A stretch of 64,000 nucleotides of DNA from Prochlorococcus sp. AG-402-K14 (GCA_003216815.1 QCIG01000005.1:22737-86736); one strand, 5' to 3'; positions 38,561 to 48,134 are shown, numbered from the stretch's first letter. Notes: generated from the letters alone by a model not told the origin. Program-made: numbers and translations.

Positions 38561-38785
38561 TTAATTTATTTTGTTTATGTATAAAACATCATAAAATTTT
38601 TCATCACTATCAATTGCATCAATCCACTCCTTAAATTCATTTCGAAGACAATTTTTATCTTGCCCTTCTAGCTTAGAAAGTCTTTTGAGAGTTTCATTGA
38701 TGGTCACTTCTACGCATCCAAGTAATCTTGTTTTGGACATATCTTTCTGAATTGGTTTTTGGATATTAATAGATTTTCTAATCAT
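38561..38785 (-). CDS. small protein, paralogue of 38984-39169
   Basis: 74 residues. After a basic leader of ~20 residues the core reads VEVTINETLKRLSKLEGQD, then LRNEFKEWIDAID and a C-terminal VLYINKIN. This core aligns without gaps to the divergent neighbour at 38984-39169 (VEIMINSSLSRLEDLNGRN, YDEYKEWLELDEN). The shared helical E-(F/Y)-KEW motif defines a small family that I cannot name. An internal Met at residue 16 (MSKTRLLG) matches the neighbour's length better and may be the true start. Confidence 0.6.
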   Translation of the reverse strand: MIRKSINIQKPIQKDMSKTRLLGCVEVTINETLKRLSKLEGQDKNCLRNEFKEWIDAIDSDEKFYDVLYINKIN

Positions 38786-38983
38786 TGTTAATTGGTAAAG
38801 GCCGTAACAAATTAAGATTTAATATTTTCCATAAGTTTGCCATATAAAAAATACTGAAAATAATTTATTGTTTTCATTAGATTTATTTATAAAAAGACTT
38901 AATTGTAAACATAAATTCTGTAATAAATGAAACTGTTATTTCAGCAATTTTGAATTATATTATAAGGAAATTTTATAGCCTTT

Positions 38984-39169
38984 ATGTCATCTCCTCAATC
39001 AGGAGCAATACAATCAGTAGAAATAATGATTAACAGCTCACTTTCTCGACTTGAAGATTTGAACGGTAGGAATAGAGAATCTCTTTATGATGAATACAAA
39101 GAATGGTTAGAGCTAGATGAAAATAGTGTTATAAATAATGGTGTTTTATACTGTAATTATCTTGGATAA
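38984..39169 (+). CDS. small protein, paralogue of 38561-38785
   Basis: 61 residues: MSSPQSGAIQSVEIMINSSL, then SRLEDLNGRNRESLYDEYKE, ending GVLYCNYLG. It is helical and acidic. The match to the minus-strand neighbour covers about 45 residues, including spacing and the (D/N)E(F/Y)KEW motif. The two genes are divergent, about 200 bases apart, so they may share a control region. Function unknown. Confidence 0.6.
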   Translation: MSSPQSGAIQSVEIMINSSLSRLEDLNGRNRESLYDEYKEWLELDENSVINNGVLYCNYLG

Positions 39170-39189
39170 AAATTTATTAGTAAACAAAA

Positions 39190-39690
39190 CTACTTATTTA
39201 ATAATTCTAATTGTAGACAAGCTGAGTAGCAAACTATCCCACAGGCAACTGACAAGTTTAAACTTCTAACCCCACCAGCTTTAGATTCGCATTCACCCCC
39301 TGGCATTGGGATTCCAGCGATTATTTCACATTTATTCATTATTCTTTCTGGCAATCCAGTATCCTCTCTTCCAAATAATAGTATGTCAGATTTTTTATAA
39401 AGAATATTTGAGATTGAATTATTACTTTTTTTAGTTAATGCTATAAATCTCGATGTATTAAACTGATTCTTATATTCCTCAAATGATTCATATAAATGTA
39501 CATCTACATTTGCCCAGTAATCTAAACCTGCTCTTTTTAAATATTTATCTTCAAAGCTAAAGCCAGTTGGCTTAATAATATCTAACGACATATCAAAAGC
39601 TAAGCAAGATCTCCCAATTGTTCCAGTATTCTGTGGAATTCTTGGTTCAAATAATGCGACACGAGGTCTAGAATTATTTAATAAATTCAT
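39190..39690 (-). CDS. trmL: tRNA (cytidine/uridine-34-2'-O)-methyltransferase TrmL
   Basis: 166-residue SPOUT methyltransferase. Signature segments are ALFEPRIPQNTGTIGRSCLA, DILLFGREDTGLPE, and the knot-forming C terminus SLNLSVACGIVCYSA. TrmL methylates the wobble ribose of tRNA-Leu species. Its ATG overlaps the cobU stop by 4 bases, so the two are translationally coupled. Confidence 0.95.
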   Translation of the reverse strand: MNLLNNSRPRVALFEPRIPQNTGTIGRSCLAFDMSLDIIKPTGFSFEDKYLKRAGLDYWANVDVHLYESFEEYKNQFNTSRFIALTKKSNNSISNILYKKSDILLFGREDTGLPERIMNKCEIIAGIPMPGGECESKAGGVRSLNLSVACGIVCYSACLQLELLNK

Positions 39691-40244
39691 GGTATTAGAT
39701 CACCTATTTTATCTAAATCAATTGCAGTCCCATTCATGGCAAGCCAGCTTTTATTTGAATTTTGACTTATCAATGAGGTTAGAGTGCTATGACGTTCACG
39801 AAATAAATGTCCGATGGGTGTTGAAGGAACAATTCCCCAGCCAACTTCTTCAGAAACAACAACAATGCATATATTATCCTTTGTAATGCAATTAAGAAAT
39901 TTAGTTTGAAAAATTTCCCAATCATAATCTTCTTCTATAAGGTGATGCTCTACTAGGCCACCTACTGAGTCGATTAATATAGATTGTTTTTCACTGTTCG
40001 AATCAATAGCATTGCAGATGTCATTTGGATGTTCAATGAGAGTCCAATTATCAGGTCTTCTATTCCTGTGCAGATCTATCCTTTTTTGCCAATCTGGATC
40101 ATTTGGTCTTGGTTTTGATGTCGCTATGTAAGCGACGTGATCCTGCTCCTTTATTAAAAATTCAGCTAATTGACTTTTTCCACTTCTTGTCGGTCCTGTA
40201 ATTGAAATAAGTCCTTTATAATTTCTAGCAATTGGTGTGATCAT
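39687..40244 (-). CDS. cobU: adenosylcobinamide kinase/guanylyltransferase
   Basis: 185 residues of the CobU/CobP family, which phosphorylates adenosylcobinamide and then transfers GMP to it in the nucleotide-loop stage of B12 synthesis. The Walker A is ITGPTRSGKSQLAEFLI (GPTRSGKS at 17-24). HRNRRPDNWTLIEHP with the catalytic histidine region, ILIDSVGGLV and VVSEEVGWGIVP follow. It is linked in function to cobN and metH elsewhere in the window. Confidence 0.95.
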   Translation of the reverse strand: MITPIARNYKGLISITGPTRSGKSQLAEFLIKEQDHVAYIATSKPRPNDPDWQKRIDLHRNRRPDNWTLIEHPNDICNAIDSNSEKQSILIDSVGGLVEHHLIEEDYDWEIFQTKFLNCITKDNICIVVVSEEVGWGIVPSTPIGHLFRERHSTLTSLISQNSNKSWLAMNGTAIDLDKIGDLIP

Positions 40245-40379
40245 ATTCTGAGCTATGGGATAAATATATTAAATGTATTTTTAATATATTATATCGAAAT
40301 GGCATCAAAATTAAATGTAGGCACTGATATGTATAATACAGAATCAATATATTCATTTTAAACTAGATTGCATAGATAA

Positions 40380-40997
40380 ATGTATAAGATTTCTAGCTTA
40401 GTTATAATATTTGGAGCTTGTTTATTAATTTTATCAATAATAAATATAGCTACTGCTAGTCAAGTTAATCCAACTTTAGTAAGAGCAGAGACAATATCTG
40501 GAATTGCTTCAATAGCATTAGTAACTATAGGCTATCTCTGGACTGAGATTAAACCAAAACAACCCACTAAAGCTCTTTTGAAGGGGAAGGAAGGTTTTGA
40601 ACTTTCTAATGAATTAACTGACGAACAAAAAAATGAATTAGCATGGGGAAGTAAGCAAATACTTACTGCTACAGCCGCTAGTACAATATTAATATATTGG
40701 GATAATAAAGTAATACTTAGAAGAGGCATGATTTCTGAGAAGATATTTATACCTGGTGAAATATGTAAAAGGTCAATTGATCAAAAACGACTAATTTCAT
40801 TAGTAAATACAGAATTATTTCCAGGAAGGGATGAGTTTGATGGCGTATTAAATAATTTGCCCGCGGTGATTGTTTATCCTCTTGAAAAAAGAGGTCTAAC
40901 AATTGTGGGAGGTTGGTCAAAGAGATCATTTACTAATTCTGATGAAAAATGGATTTCTGGCTGGTCTGATAAGTTATACGTACTACTTAGTAATTAG
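40380..40997 (+). CDS. CCB2/CCB4-type cytochrome b6 cofactor assembly factor
   Basis: 205 residues with two membrane helices near the N terminus (about 4-24 and 39-56). The conserved soluble part has ELAWGSKQILTATAASTILI, VILRRGMISEKIFIPGEICK, LVNTELFPGRDEFDGVLNNL, and GGWSKRSFTNSDEKWISGW. This matches the cyanobacterial/plastid family annotated as cofactor assembly of complex C subunit B (CCB2/CCB4, DUF2930), which helps attach heme cn to cytochrome b6. Its stop overlaps the stop of the convergent lptC-like gene by 15 bases. Confidence 0.82.
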   Translation: MYKISSLVIIFGACLLILSIINIATASQVNPTLVRAETISGIASIALVTIGYLWTEIKPKQPTKALLKGKEGFELSNELTDEQKNELAWGSKQILTATAASTILIYWDNKVILRRGMISEKIFIPGEICKRSIDQKRLISLVNTELFPGRDEFDGVLNNLPAVIVYPLEKRGLTIVGGWSKRSFTNSDEKWISGWSDKLYVLLSN

Positions 40998-41642
40998 GAA
41001 GTTAATAGTTGTTTCTACCTGTTTTTCATTAGATGTAAACACTAAAGTATTATCTTTTTTAAACCATTTTGCAAAGTCAGATTTAATATTTAGTTGGTAT
41101 TTTTCTTCACCTTTAGAATTATATATATTTCTATTGAATTCACTATTGTCTATTTTGAGTAGGTTTGAATCAATATTATAGAATCCACTAGTTGCATTTA
41201 TCGTAGTATTACCAAAATTTATATTAACTGGATTATTTATATCAATAACAGAGGTATTTAAATCCCAATCAAATGAATTAGTAGTAACGTAGTAATCCTG
41301 TTTATTAAGAAAAGATATGTTAACATTATTAAAAACTCTAATAGAATTGGTTAAGTTATTGAGAGTAGAATTGCCAGATTTGACTTTAAAATCTTGCCCG
41401 TTCTTATTAAGTATTTCAATTGAGCTTTCAAATATCTCTATATCATTTTTTGTAGGATCGATTATGGCTTTAGGACTAGTGATTTTTACACTAATTTGAT
41501 TATTAGGGTTTTCTTGAAGTAGTTCGAAGTCATTAATATAGCTTTTATTATCAATTTGAGTAGTAGAATTGTTAGATTTTTGACAACCCAATATAGGTGT
41601 TATAATAAATATTAGAAGAAAATAGATATGTAAATACTTCAC
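40983..41642 (-). CDS. LptC-like lipoprotein
   Basis: 219 residues with a lipoprotein signal peptide: hydrophobic MKYLHIYFLLIFIITPILGC with the lipobox ILGC (Cys20). The rest is beta-rich with repeating strands (for example VKITSPKAIIDPTKNDIEIF, FDWDLNTSVIDI, GFYNIDSNLLKI), as in LptC/OstA-type proteins of the lipopolysaccharide export bridge. It shares one base with the metG stop and belongs to the same minus-strand run. Family assignment is reasonably good; the exact Lpt role is inferred. Confidence 0.78.
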   Translation of the reverse strand: MKYLHIYFLLIFIITPILGCQKSNNSTTQIDNKSYINDFELLQENPNNQISVKITSPKAIIDPTKNDIEIFESSIEILNKNGQDFKVKSGNSTLNNLTNSIRVFNNVNISFLNKQDYYVTTNSFDWDLNTSVIDINNPVNINFGNTTINATSGFYNIDSNLLKIDNSEFNRNIYNSKGEEKYQLNIKSDFAKWFKKDNTLVFTSNEKQVETTINFLITK

Positions 41643-43195
41643 TAGATAGAATTATCATTAAATTCAATTTTATCCATTACAGGAAATGGATCATTTAGAC
41701 CATTATCAGGATCTAACAAACCCCATTTTAATGATTTATGAAAAGTGATAGATGAAGAATCAATTTTTAATTGATTTAATATTCTAGTACTTAAATTGGG
41801 AACAAATGGGTTTAACAAAATTCCAATAATTCGGCAAGTTTCAAGTACAGAATATATATCAAGAGCAACAATATCTTTGTTCGCAATATCTTTAATTAAC
41901 TTCCATGGTGCACGTTCATTGAGAAAAAGATTTGCACTATTAGCAAGGTCTATAATTGCATTTGCTGAGCTTTTAAAATTATTATCCTTAAATGATTTCA
42001 TGTATTCACCTATTTGTATCTCTGATTGAACCTTAAGAGAAGATTGATGTAATAATGAATTATCTATTGGGATTTTTTCATTAAACCATTTTTTAGACAT
42101 TGTAATTGTTCTATTTAACAAATTACCAATGGTATTACTTAAATCACTATTAACAATATCGACAAATCTTCTCATTTGAAAATCTCCATCTTCTCCAAAT
42201 TCAATATCTCTCAAAAGATACCATCTCATTGCATCTATGCCCCCATATTCTAAGAGTTCAATGGGGTCAAGGACGTTACCTAATGATTTTCCCATTTTTT
42301 GCCCTTCTCGCGTTAAAAAACCATGCCCAAATACACTTGCAGGTGTTTTCATACCAGCAGAAATTAGCATTGCAGGCCAATAAACTGCATGAAATCTGAG
42401 TATATCCTTACCAATTACATGAATATTTGCAGGCCAATTGCATAACGATTCATCGGTCAGTTCAGGAGAGCTTTGATCACGAAGAGATCCACTAACATAA
42501 CCTAATAGAGCATCGAACCATACATAAAAAGTATGATCCTTGTTTCCAGGAACATTTATGCCCCATTTTAAGTTAACTCTGGAAATTGAGAAATCCCTTA
42601 GTCCTTTTGAGACAAAATTAATAATTTCATTTTGTCTACTTTTAGGAGAAATGAAACCATCAATTTGAATTAATTTTTCAATTTGATTTTGATATTTTGA
42701 TAATTTAAAAAATAAATTCTCTTCATCTCTCCATTCTAAAGCCTTTTTATGAATTGAACAGATTGGGCTTTTATCATTATCTTCTACATCCTTATATTCT
42801 TCACATCCAACGCAATACCAACCACTTTGTCTACCCATATAAACATCATCAGATCTCAAAACTTTGGAATAAAATTGATGAACTAGGGATGTGTGATCTT
42901 CAGAGGTTGTTCTTACAAAACGATCATAACTAATGTTTAATTTTTCCCATAAATAAGTATACTTTTCTGTGATTTGATCACAATGTAGTTGAGGTTGAAG
43001 GTTTTTACTTTCTGCGGTTCTCTCAATTTTTTGACCATGTTCGTCAACACCAGTAAGAAAAAGCACAGTATTTCCATTTAGTCTTTGAAATCGAGCTATT
43101 GCATCACAAGCGATTGTTGTATAAGAACTACCTAGATGAGGCTTGTCATTAACATAATATAGTGGTGTAGTAATTGTGTATTTCATATTCATCAT
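41642..43195 (-). CDS. metG: methionyl-tRNA synthetase
   Basis: Class I synthetase, 517 residues. The HIGH-type motif is PLYYVNDKPHLGSSY (His20). The zinc-type insert shows GWYCVGCEEYKD with a later CSIHK, and the KMSKS loop is KMGKSLGN. WFDALLGYVSG and the C-terminal helical anticodon domain follow. There is no C-terminal tRNA-binding EMAP/Trbp domain, unlike many bacterial MetG proteins. The lptC-like gene follows with 1-base overlap. MMNMKYT offers three candidate starts within four codons. Confidence 0.97.
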   Translation of the reverse strand: MMNMKYTITTPLYYVNDKPHLGSSYTTIACDAIARFQRLNGNTVLFLTGVDEHGQKIERTAESKNLQPQLHCDQITEKYTYLWEKLNISYDRFVRTTSEDHTSLVHQFYSKVLRSDDVYMGRQSGWYCVGCEEYKDVEDNDKSPICSIHKKALEWRDEENLFFKLSKYQNQIEKLIQIDGFISPKSRQNEIINFVSKGLRDFSISRVNLKWGINVPGNKDHTFYVWFDALLGYVSGSLRDQSSPELTDESLCNWPANIHVIGKDILRFHAVYWPAMLISAGMKTPASVFGHGFLTREGQKMGKSLGNVLDPIELLEYGGIDAMRWYLLRDIEFGEDGDFQMRRFVDIVNSDLSNTIGNLLNRTITMSKKWFNEKIPIDNSLLHQSSLKVQSEIQIGEYMKSFKDNNFKSSANAIIDLANSANLFLNERAPWKLIKDIANKDIVALDIYSVLETCRIIGILLNPFVPNLSTRILNQLKIDSSSITFHKSLKWGLLDPDNGLNDPFPVMDKIEFNDNSI

Positions 43196-43250
43196 ATATT
43201 CAAAATATTATATTGTATTTTTAAAACTTTTGCACAGTTATGAACATGGC

Positions 43251-44534
43251 TTATTTTGAAGATGAAATTAATTCAAAATAAATTAAATCATTATTCTTAT
43301 TGATTATATTTTTAACATGAAAGATCTCACCTAAATTTTTATTATTTTTTGATTTTAGATTACATATAGTAGAGAAATGATATTCTATAAAGTATAAAAT
43401 ACAAATATTTTTATATCTATTTATCCAATCTAACAATATCACATGATGTTCTTTAAACGTTTTATTTTCGAACCATTTACTTATCCAATACTTTTGATCT
43501 TCTCTAAATCTGCTAATATTCTGACTTCCTTGATTGTTTATCTCATTAATCATTATTTCGACTTCTTCTTTAGATATAAGATCTTTATTATTAAGATATC
43601 TATTTAATTGGTAGTTAACTAACAAGTCAGCATATCTTCTAATCGGTGATGTTGCATGTAAATAAGATGTTAATCCTAAACTAAAGTGCGACATTGGATT
43701 TATAGAATAATAGGATTTACTCATAGTTTTCTTAAGTAAAAAATTGTATAAAACCTTATTATCCGAATCTTGAATTTTGCCAAAAGCAGGTTTAACAATA
43801 TTTTGTTGAACCCTATAAGGCACTGGTATTTTATTGACCTTAGTAAATTCCGATATTATATTTCCGAACAAGATCATAGCTTCACTTATTAATTGTCTCG
43901 ATAACGTTGGATCTATTATCTTAAGGATGGGAATATTATCTTCTACAAGTATCTTTCCATATGATTCTAATATTTCCATAGCACCTAAATTTTTTCTCCA
44001 GCATTTTCTACTTTGTAAAATTGCAGAGATAATACTTAAATCCTCTTCTTCTTTTGGCGCATAATCAATAAGTTCGTCAGCATCTGTATAATTTAATTTA
44101 AAGTCAACTTTAATTATACTCTGAACTATTTCTGAAGAAGCGACACTACCATCTTCATTAAAAATAATACCTACGCTTATTGATTGTCTCTTATCCTTAT
44201 CACTTAGACTAAACACATTATTAATTAAAATTTCAGGAAGCATGTAATAAATATTTGTTGATAAATAAACAGTTGAAATAAGATTCCTTGCCTTCTTATC
44301 AATAGCAGATTGATATTCAAGATATGAAGTAGGGGAGGCAATATGGATCCATAATTTATGCTGACAAGATATTTTTTCTAAGGAAATAGCATCATCTATT
44401 TCTAACGTATGAGAATCATCTATAGAATAAGTCTTCAGATGTGTAAGATCTTTTGCTGCAGTATTTCTAATATTTGTATTATTAAATCTAGATATTATTT
44501 CTTTAACTTCATTGTCAATGTTTTTATTACACAC
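43251..44534 (-). CDS. short RNB-domain exoribonuclease
   Basis: 427 residues consisting almost only of an RNB catalytic domain. The acidic cluster is SIDDSHTLEIDDAISL, giving Asp39, Glu45, Asp47 and Asp48 at the four metal-ligand positions. The arginine motif HATSPIRRYADLLVNYQL is also intact. The N-terminal cold-shock domains and C-terminal S1 domain of normal RNase II/R are missing, with only ~90 residues after the core. It should be an active 3'-5' exonuclease with reduced RNA-binding parts. It lies 23 bases downstream of rpsR, an order (rpmG-rpsR-RNB) that I recall in other cyanobacteria. Confidence 0.9.
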   Translation of the reverse strand: MCNKNIDNEVKEIISRFNNTNIRNTAAKDLTHLKTYSIDDSHTLEIDDAISLEKISCQHKLWIHIASPTSYLEYQSAIDKKARNLISTVYLSTNIYYMLPEILINNVFSLSDKDKRQSISVGIIFNEDGSVASSEIVQSIIKVDFKLNYTDADELIDYAPKEEEDLSIISAILQSRKCWRKNLGAMEILESYGKILVEDNIPILKIIDPTLSRQLISEAMILFGNIISEFTKVNKIPVPYRVQQNIVKPAFGKIQDSDNKVLYNFLLKKTMSKSYYSINPMSHFSLGLTSYLHATSPIRRYADLLVNYQLNRYLNNKDLISKEEVEIMINEINNQGSQNISRFREDQKYWISKWFENKTFKEHHVILLDWINRYKNICILYFIEYHFSTICNLKSKNNKNLGEIFHVKNIINKNNDLIYFELISSSK

Positions 44535-44557
44535 TCTATAATTAATAGAATATTATT

Positions 44558-44779
44558 TTATCCTTCTGGATTAACAAAGGGAAGTAAGGCAATAATTCTT
44601 GCTCTTTTAACTGCTGTCGTTAAATCTCTTTGTTGCTTGGCTGTTAATCCGGTAAGTCTTCTAGGGAGAATTTTACCTCTATCCGTAATAAATTTCTTTA
44701 ATAATTCTACGTCCTTATAGTCAATAGGATCGCCAGGCTTTATGGGAGAGAGCTTTTGTTTAAATAGTGAATTAGTCAT
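44558..44779 (-). CDS. rpsR: 30S ribosomal protein S18
   Basis: 73 residues: [20 protein letters not shown], then [20 protein letters not shown] and [20 protein letters not shown], the unmistakable S18 core that contacts S6 and 16S rRNA. It lies 27 bases after rpmG and upstream of the RNB gene, all on the minus strand. Confidence 0.98.
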   Translation of the reverse strand: MTNSLFKQKLSPIKPGDPIDYKDVELLKKFITDRGKILPRRLTGLTAKQQRDLTTAVKRARIIALLPFVNPEG

Positions 44780-44806
44780 TTTTAGAAAGTGTATAAAAGG
44801 AAAAGA

Positions 44807-45004
44807 TTATTTGATTTCTCTATGAATAGTCATCTTATTTAATTCAGGACAGAATTTCTTAAGTTCCAGTCTCTCAGTAGTATTTCTACGATTTTTTTCT
44901 GTGGTGTATCGAGATACTCCTGCAGAACGCTTTTCTGAGCTAGGTACAGATCTAGACTCAGTACATTCTAATGTGACCACTATTCTGGTACCTTTTTTAG
45001 CCAT
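44807..45004 (-). CDS. rpmG: 50S ribosomal protein L33
   Basis: 65 residues: [20 protein letters not shown], then [20 protein letters not shown] and [14 protein letters not shown]. It is the plastid/cyanobacterial form; of the zinc cysteine positions it keeps Cys14 and one in the FCPELNK segment only. First gene of the rpmG-rpsR-RNB run, divergent from pheT across 116 bases. Confidence 0.97.
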   Translation of the reverse strand: MAKKGTRIVVTLECTESRSVPSSEKRSAGVSRYTTEKNRRNTTERLELKKFCPELNKMTIHREIK

Positions 45005-45120
45005 ATGAACTTAGCTCAACTTTTGTGAGTCTAGGGAACAAAGTACAATCCTACTAGGCAAAGCACCCTTTTTTATAAATTCATTAGAGCACCTATGTTT
45101 AACTCCTGTCAGACCAAATC

Positions 45121-47595
45121 ATGAAGGTATCTGTTTCCTGGCTAAAAGATCTTGTCGAATTTAACAATGATATAGATGAATTGGCTGAAAACCTTTCAAT
45201 GACAGGTTTTGAGGTTGAATCAATAGAAGACTTATCAGACCAAGCAAAGAATGTTGTTATTGGTTTTGTTGACGAAATTACATCACATCCAAATGCCGAA
45301 AAGCTCAAAGTTTGTTCTGTAGATGTTGGTTTACCCAAAAAGATTAGTATTGTTTGTGGTGCGCCAAACGTAAAAGCTGGATATCACGTCCTTGTAGCCA
45401 AGGTTGGTGCTTATTTATCTTCGAAGTCATTAAAAATAAAATTATCTAATTTACGAGGCGTAGAAAGCGCAGGAATGATTTGCTCATTGGATGAATTAGG
45501 TATTGAAAGTAGTAATGAAGGTATAGAAATTCTTGAAGAGAATGCAACCGATATCCCTCCAATTGGTTCAAATGCTGTCGATTATCTTGGTTTAAATGAC
45601 ACCATAATTGAATTAGCTATTACTGCTAATAGACCTGATGGTATGTCCATGGTTGGTATAGCACGTGAAATATCAACAATAACAAATTCAAAATTAACAT
45701 TACCACCATTAAATCACAATGATGACTTTGAAAAATTCGAACCAAAGATAGTTGACAATGAAACGATAGGATCAGACTTTATTTACTCACTAACATATAT
45801 AGATAATATAGATAATACTGCAAAGATAAATAAATCTATTTTTGATAAATTAAGTTCACTAAGACAAAATTGTATAAACCCAGTTGTAGATATAACAAAT
45901 TATTTAATGCTTGAACAAGGCCAGCCTCTACATGCCTTTGATGCAGATCTATTAGAGAATATAGTAGGTAGAAAAGTTACGCAAGATGATTTTGGTATCA
46001 GAAATGGAAAACAAGGCGAATCATTTGTTGCACTCGATAAAAAAGAATATGAATTAAATGACAATATAAAGATAATTACATGCGACGATATTCCAATTGC
46101 AATAGCTGGGGTTATCGGTGGAAACAATAGTTCCGTAAGTGTTCAAACTACAAGAATCTGGTTAGAAGCAGCTGTGTTTAATCCTACAGCAATTAGAAAT
46201 AGTAGTAGAGAAGTAGGGCTTAGAACAGATGCAAGTAGTAGATACGAAAAGGGAATTTCACCGAACATGACAAAAGCTGTTTCTAAGAGAGCTAGTGAAC
46301 TTATTTCATTAGAATTAGGTGGTAATATTAAATCGCGTCATGTTAATAATGAATTTATTAAAAGAGATATTAGTGTCAATCTTAGAATGGAGAAAATAAA
46401 TAAAGTTCTAGGTAAGTTTCGTCGCTCAGATAATAATATATTAGATAAAAGTTCTAATACACTTAGTCATCTTAATAAGGATGATGTTGAGCATCTTCTA
46501 ACAAAACTTGGTTGCCTACTCACTTCAAATTCTAATGGTTGGAATGTACAAATTCCTCCTTACAGATCATCTGATTTAACACGAGAAATCGATTTAATAG
46601 AAGAGATAGCAAGACTAATTGGGTATGATAATTTTGATTCAAGTCTGCCCGATCCTCTAGAGCCGGGAGTACTAACTCCTAGTAATTTGGTTGAAAGACG
46701 GTTAAGAAATTCCTTTATCAATAATGGTTTTCAGGAAGTAGTTACTTCATCACTTGTTGGTCCAGATAATACTGATGAAAATGCTGTATTAATCAAAAAT
46801 CCATTACTATCAGAAACAAGTAGATTAAGAACAAATGTATGGGATGAACATCTTAAAATTCTTCAGAGAAATGTATCATTTGGTGCTGAAGGGTGTTGGA
46901 TCTTTGAAATAGCAAAGATATATAAAAAAGATAAAGAAAAATTTGTTGAAAGAAATTTACTAGCAGGTTCCATAACTGGTAATAAACGATTTAGCAAGTG
47001 GGGGAAAGCATCAAAACAAATATCGTTAGATTTTTTTGAAGCAAGAGGAAAACTTAAGCAATCTCTCGAAGTTCTAGGGATTGAAACTATTGATAAGCAA
47101 CTTACCGATATAGATTTCATGCATCCGGGTCGAACTTCTGAATTATTAGTTGAAGGAAAAAATATCGGATTCTTTGGACAAATACACCCTTCTCTATCTG
47201 AGAAATATGATCTAATTAAAGAAACTTACATATTTAACCTTCATTATGATTCATTGATTAATGCCGCGACCAGGAAAACAAATTGGATAAAAATTTACCA
47301 GGCTTACCCCACCGTTCCCTACATGGAAAGAGATATTGCGCTTATTCATTCAAAAAAATATAGCTCCTTAGAAATAATAAATCTAATAAAGAAATCTGGA
47401 CGTCCATTTTTAGAAAAAGTGGAATTGATAGACCGTTACGAGGGATCTTCTATTCACGAGGATTCAGTTAGCCAGGCTTTTAGAATAAAATACAGAGATC
47501 CTAAAAAAACTCTAGTAGAAGAAGATATAAATCCAATACACGAAAAAATAAGAAAGGCTCTTAAAGAAAAATTAAATGCAGACCTCAGAAGCTAG
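45121..47595 (+). CDS. pheT: phenylalanyl-tRNA synthetase beta subunit
   Basis: 824 residues. An N-terminal tRNA-binding OB domain (HPNAEKLKVCSVDVG, about 58-72) is followed by the B3/B4 editing domain (ITANRPDGMSMVGIAREI), B5 (VVDITNYLMLEQGQPLHAFD is in B3/B4; PPYRSSDLTREIDLIEEIAR in B5), and a C-terminal anticodon-recognition fold (YPTVPYMERDIALI). A Ser/Asn-rich insertion of about 20 residues (FRRSDNNILDKSSNTLSHLN) lies before the B5 PPYRSSD motif. It forms the alpha2-beta2 enzyme with PheS, which is not in this window. A hairpin-rich gap follows. Confidence 0.97.
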   Translation: MKVSVSWLKDLVEFNNDIDELAENLSMTGFEVESIEDLSDQAKNVVIGFVDEITSHPNAEKLKVCSVDVGLPKKISIVCGAPNVKAGYHVLVAKVGAYLSSKSLKIKLSNLRGVESAGMICSLDELGIESSNEGIEILEENATDIPPIGSNAVDYLGLNDTIIELAITANRPDGMSMVGIAREISTITNSKLTLPPLNHNDDFEKFEPKIVDNETIGSDFIYSLTYIDNIDNTAKINKSIFDKLSSLRQNCINPVVDITNYLMLEQGQPLHAFDADLLENIVGRKVTQDDFGIRNGKQGESFVALDKKEYELNDNIKIITCDDIPIAIAGVIGGNNSSVSVQTTRIWLEAAVFNPTAIRNSSREVGLRTDASSRYEKGISPNMTKAVSKRASELISLELGGNIKSRHVNNEFIKRDISVNLRMEKINKVLGKFRRSDNNILDKSSNTLSHLNKDDVEHLLTKLGCLLTSNSNGWNVQIPPYRSSDLTREIDLIEEIARLIGYDNFDSSLPDPLEPGVLTPSNLVERRLRNSFINNGFQEVVTSSLVGPDNTDENAVLIKNPLLSETSRLRTNVWDEHLKILQRNVSFGAEGCWIFEIAKIYKKDKEKFVERNLLAGSITGNKRFSKWGKASKQISLDFFEARGKLKQSLEVLGIETIDKQLTDIDFMHPGRTSELLVEGKNIGFFGQIHPSLSEKYDLIKETYIFNLHYDSLINAATRKTNWIKIYQAYPTVPYMERDIALIHSKKYSSLEIINLIKKSGRPFLEKVELIDRYEGSSIHEDSVSQAFRIKYRDPKKTLVEEDINPIHEKIRKALKEKLNADLRS

Positions 47596-47941
47596 TCTCT
47601 TAAGTCTAGAATTAGTCCTATAGTGAGTCCTATAACGAGTCGTAGACGAGATATAATAGATAAATATTTTTTATATCAGAAATATTCAAAATATCTAATT
47701 TAAAAATTAAGTTATTAATATCTTTAAACTGCGTCAAAGCATCGATTGTTGAAAAAAAATGCTTAAAGCTTTACCCAACGCAAATCTCAAAGATCATTCA
47801 ACGATGTCTTATAATTCTATTATAAGAATTAATATAAGACTCATTAATAGTCTTATATAAGATTAAAGAGAAATAAACACTTTAGCCGTCTGAGGTATAC
47901 CCTACCTTGCTAGAGTCAGAAAGGCTATCTATGAAACCAGA

Positions 47942-47976
47942 CTATGCATAACTGTCTATAAAGCAGTTATGCATAG
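47942..47976. ncRNA. perfect 13-bp hairpin, candidate RNA element
   Basis: CTATGCATAACTG (47942-47954) pairs perfectly with CAGTTATGCATAG (47964-47976) around the loop TCTATAAAG. There is no U tract directly after it, so it is not a simple intrinsic terminator. It may be part of a small RNA or an RNA-stabilising element. Confidence 0.4.
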
Positions 47977-48134
47977 ATTTAAATTTAGTCATACCAATAT
48001 GTTTCTAGATCAACTGAATTAATGGACAACGGATGGACATAAATAGGGTCTAGCTACATCAAAAACGAATGAAACTAACTAAACCGCTAATAATAAAAGC
48101 AAAATTTTGAGCATTTAAAAATGTAATTGATGGC

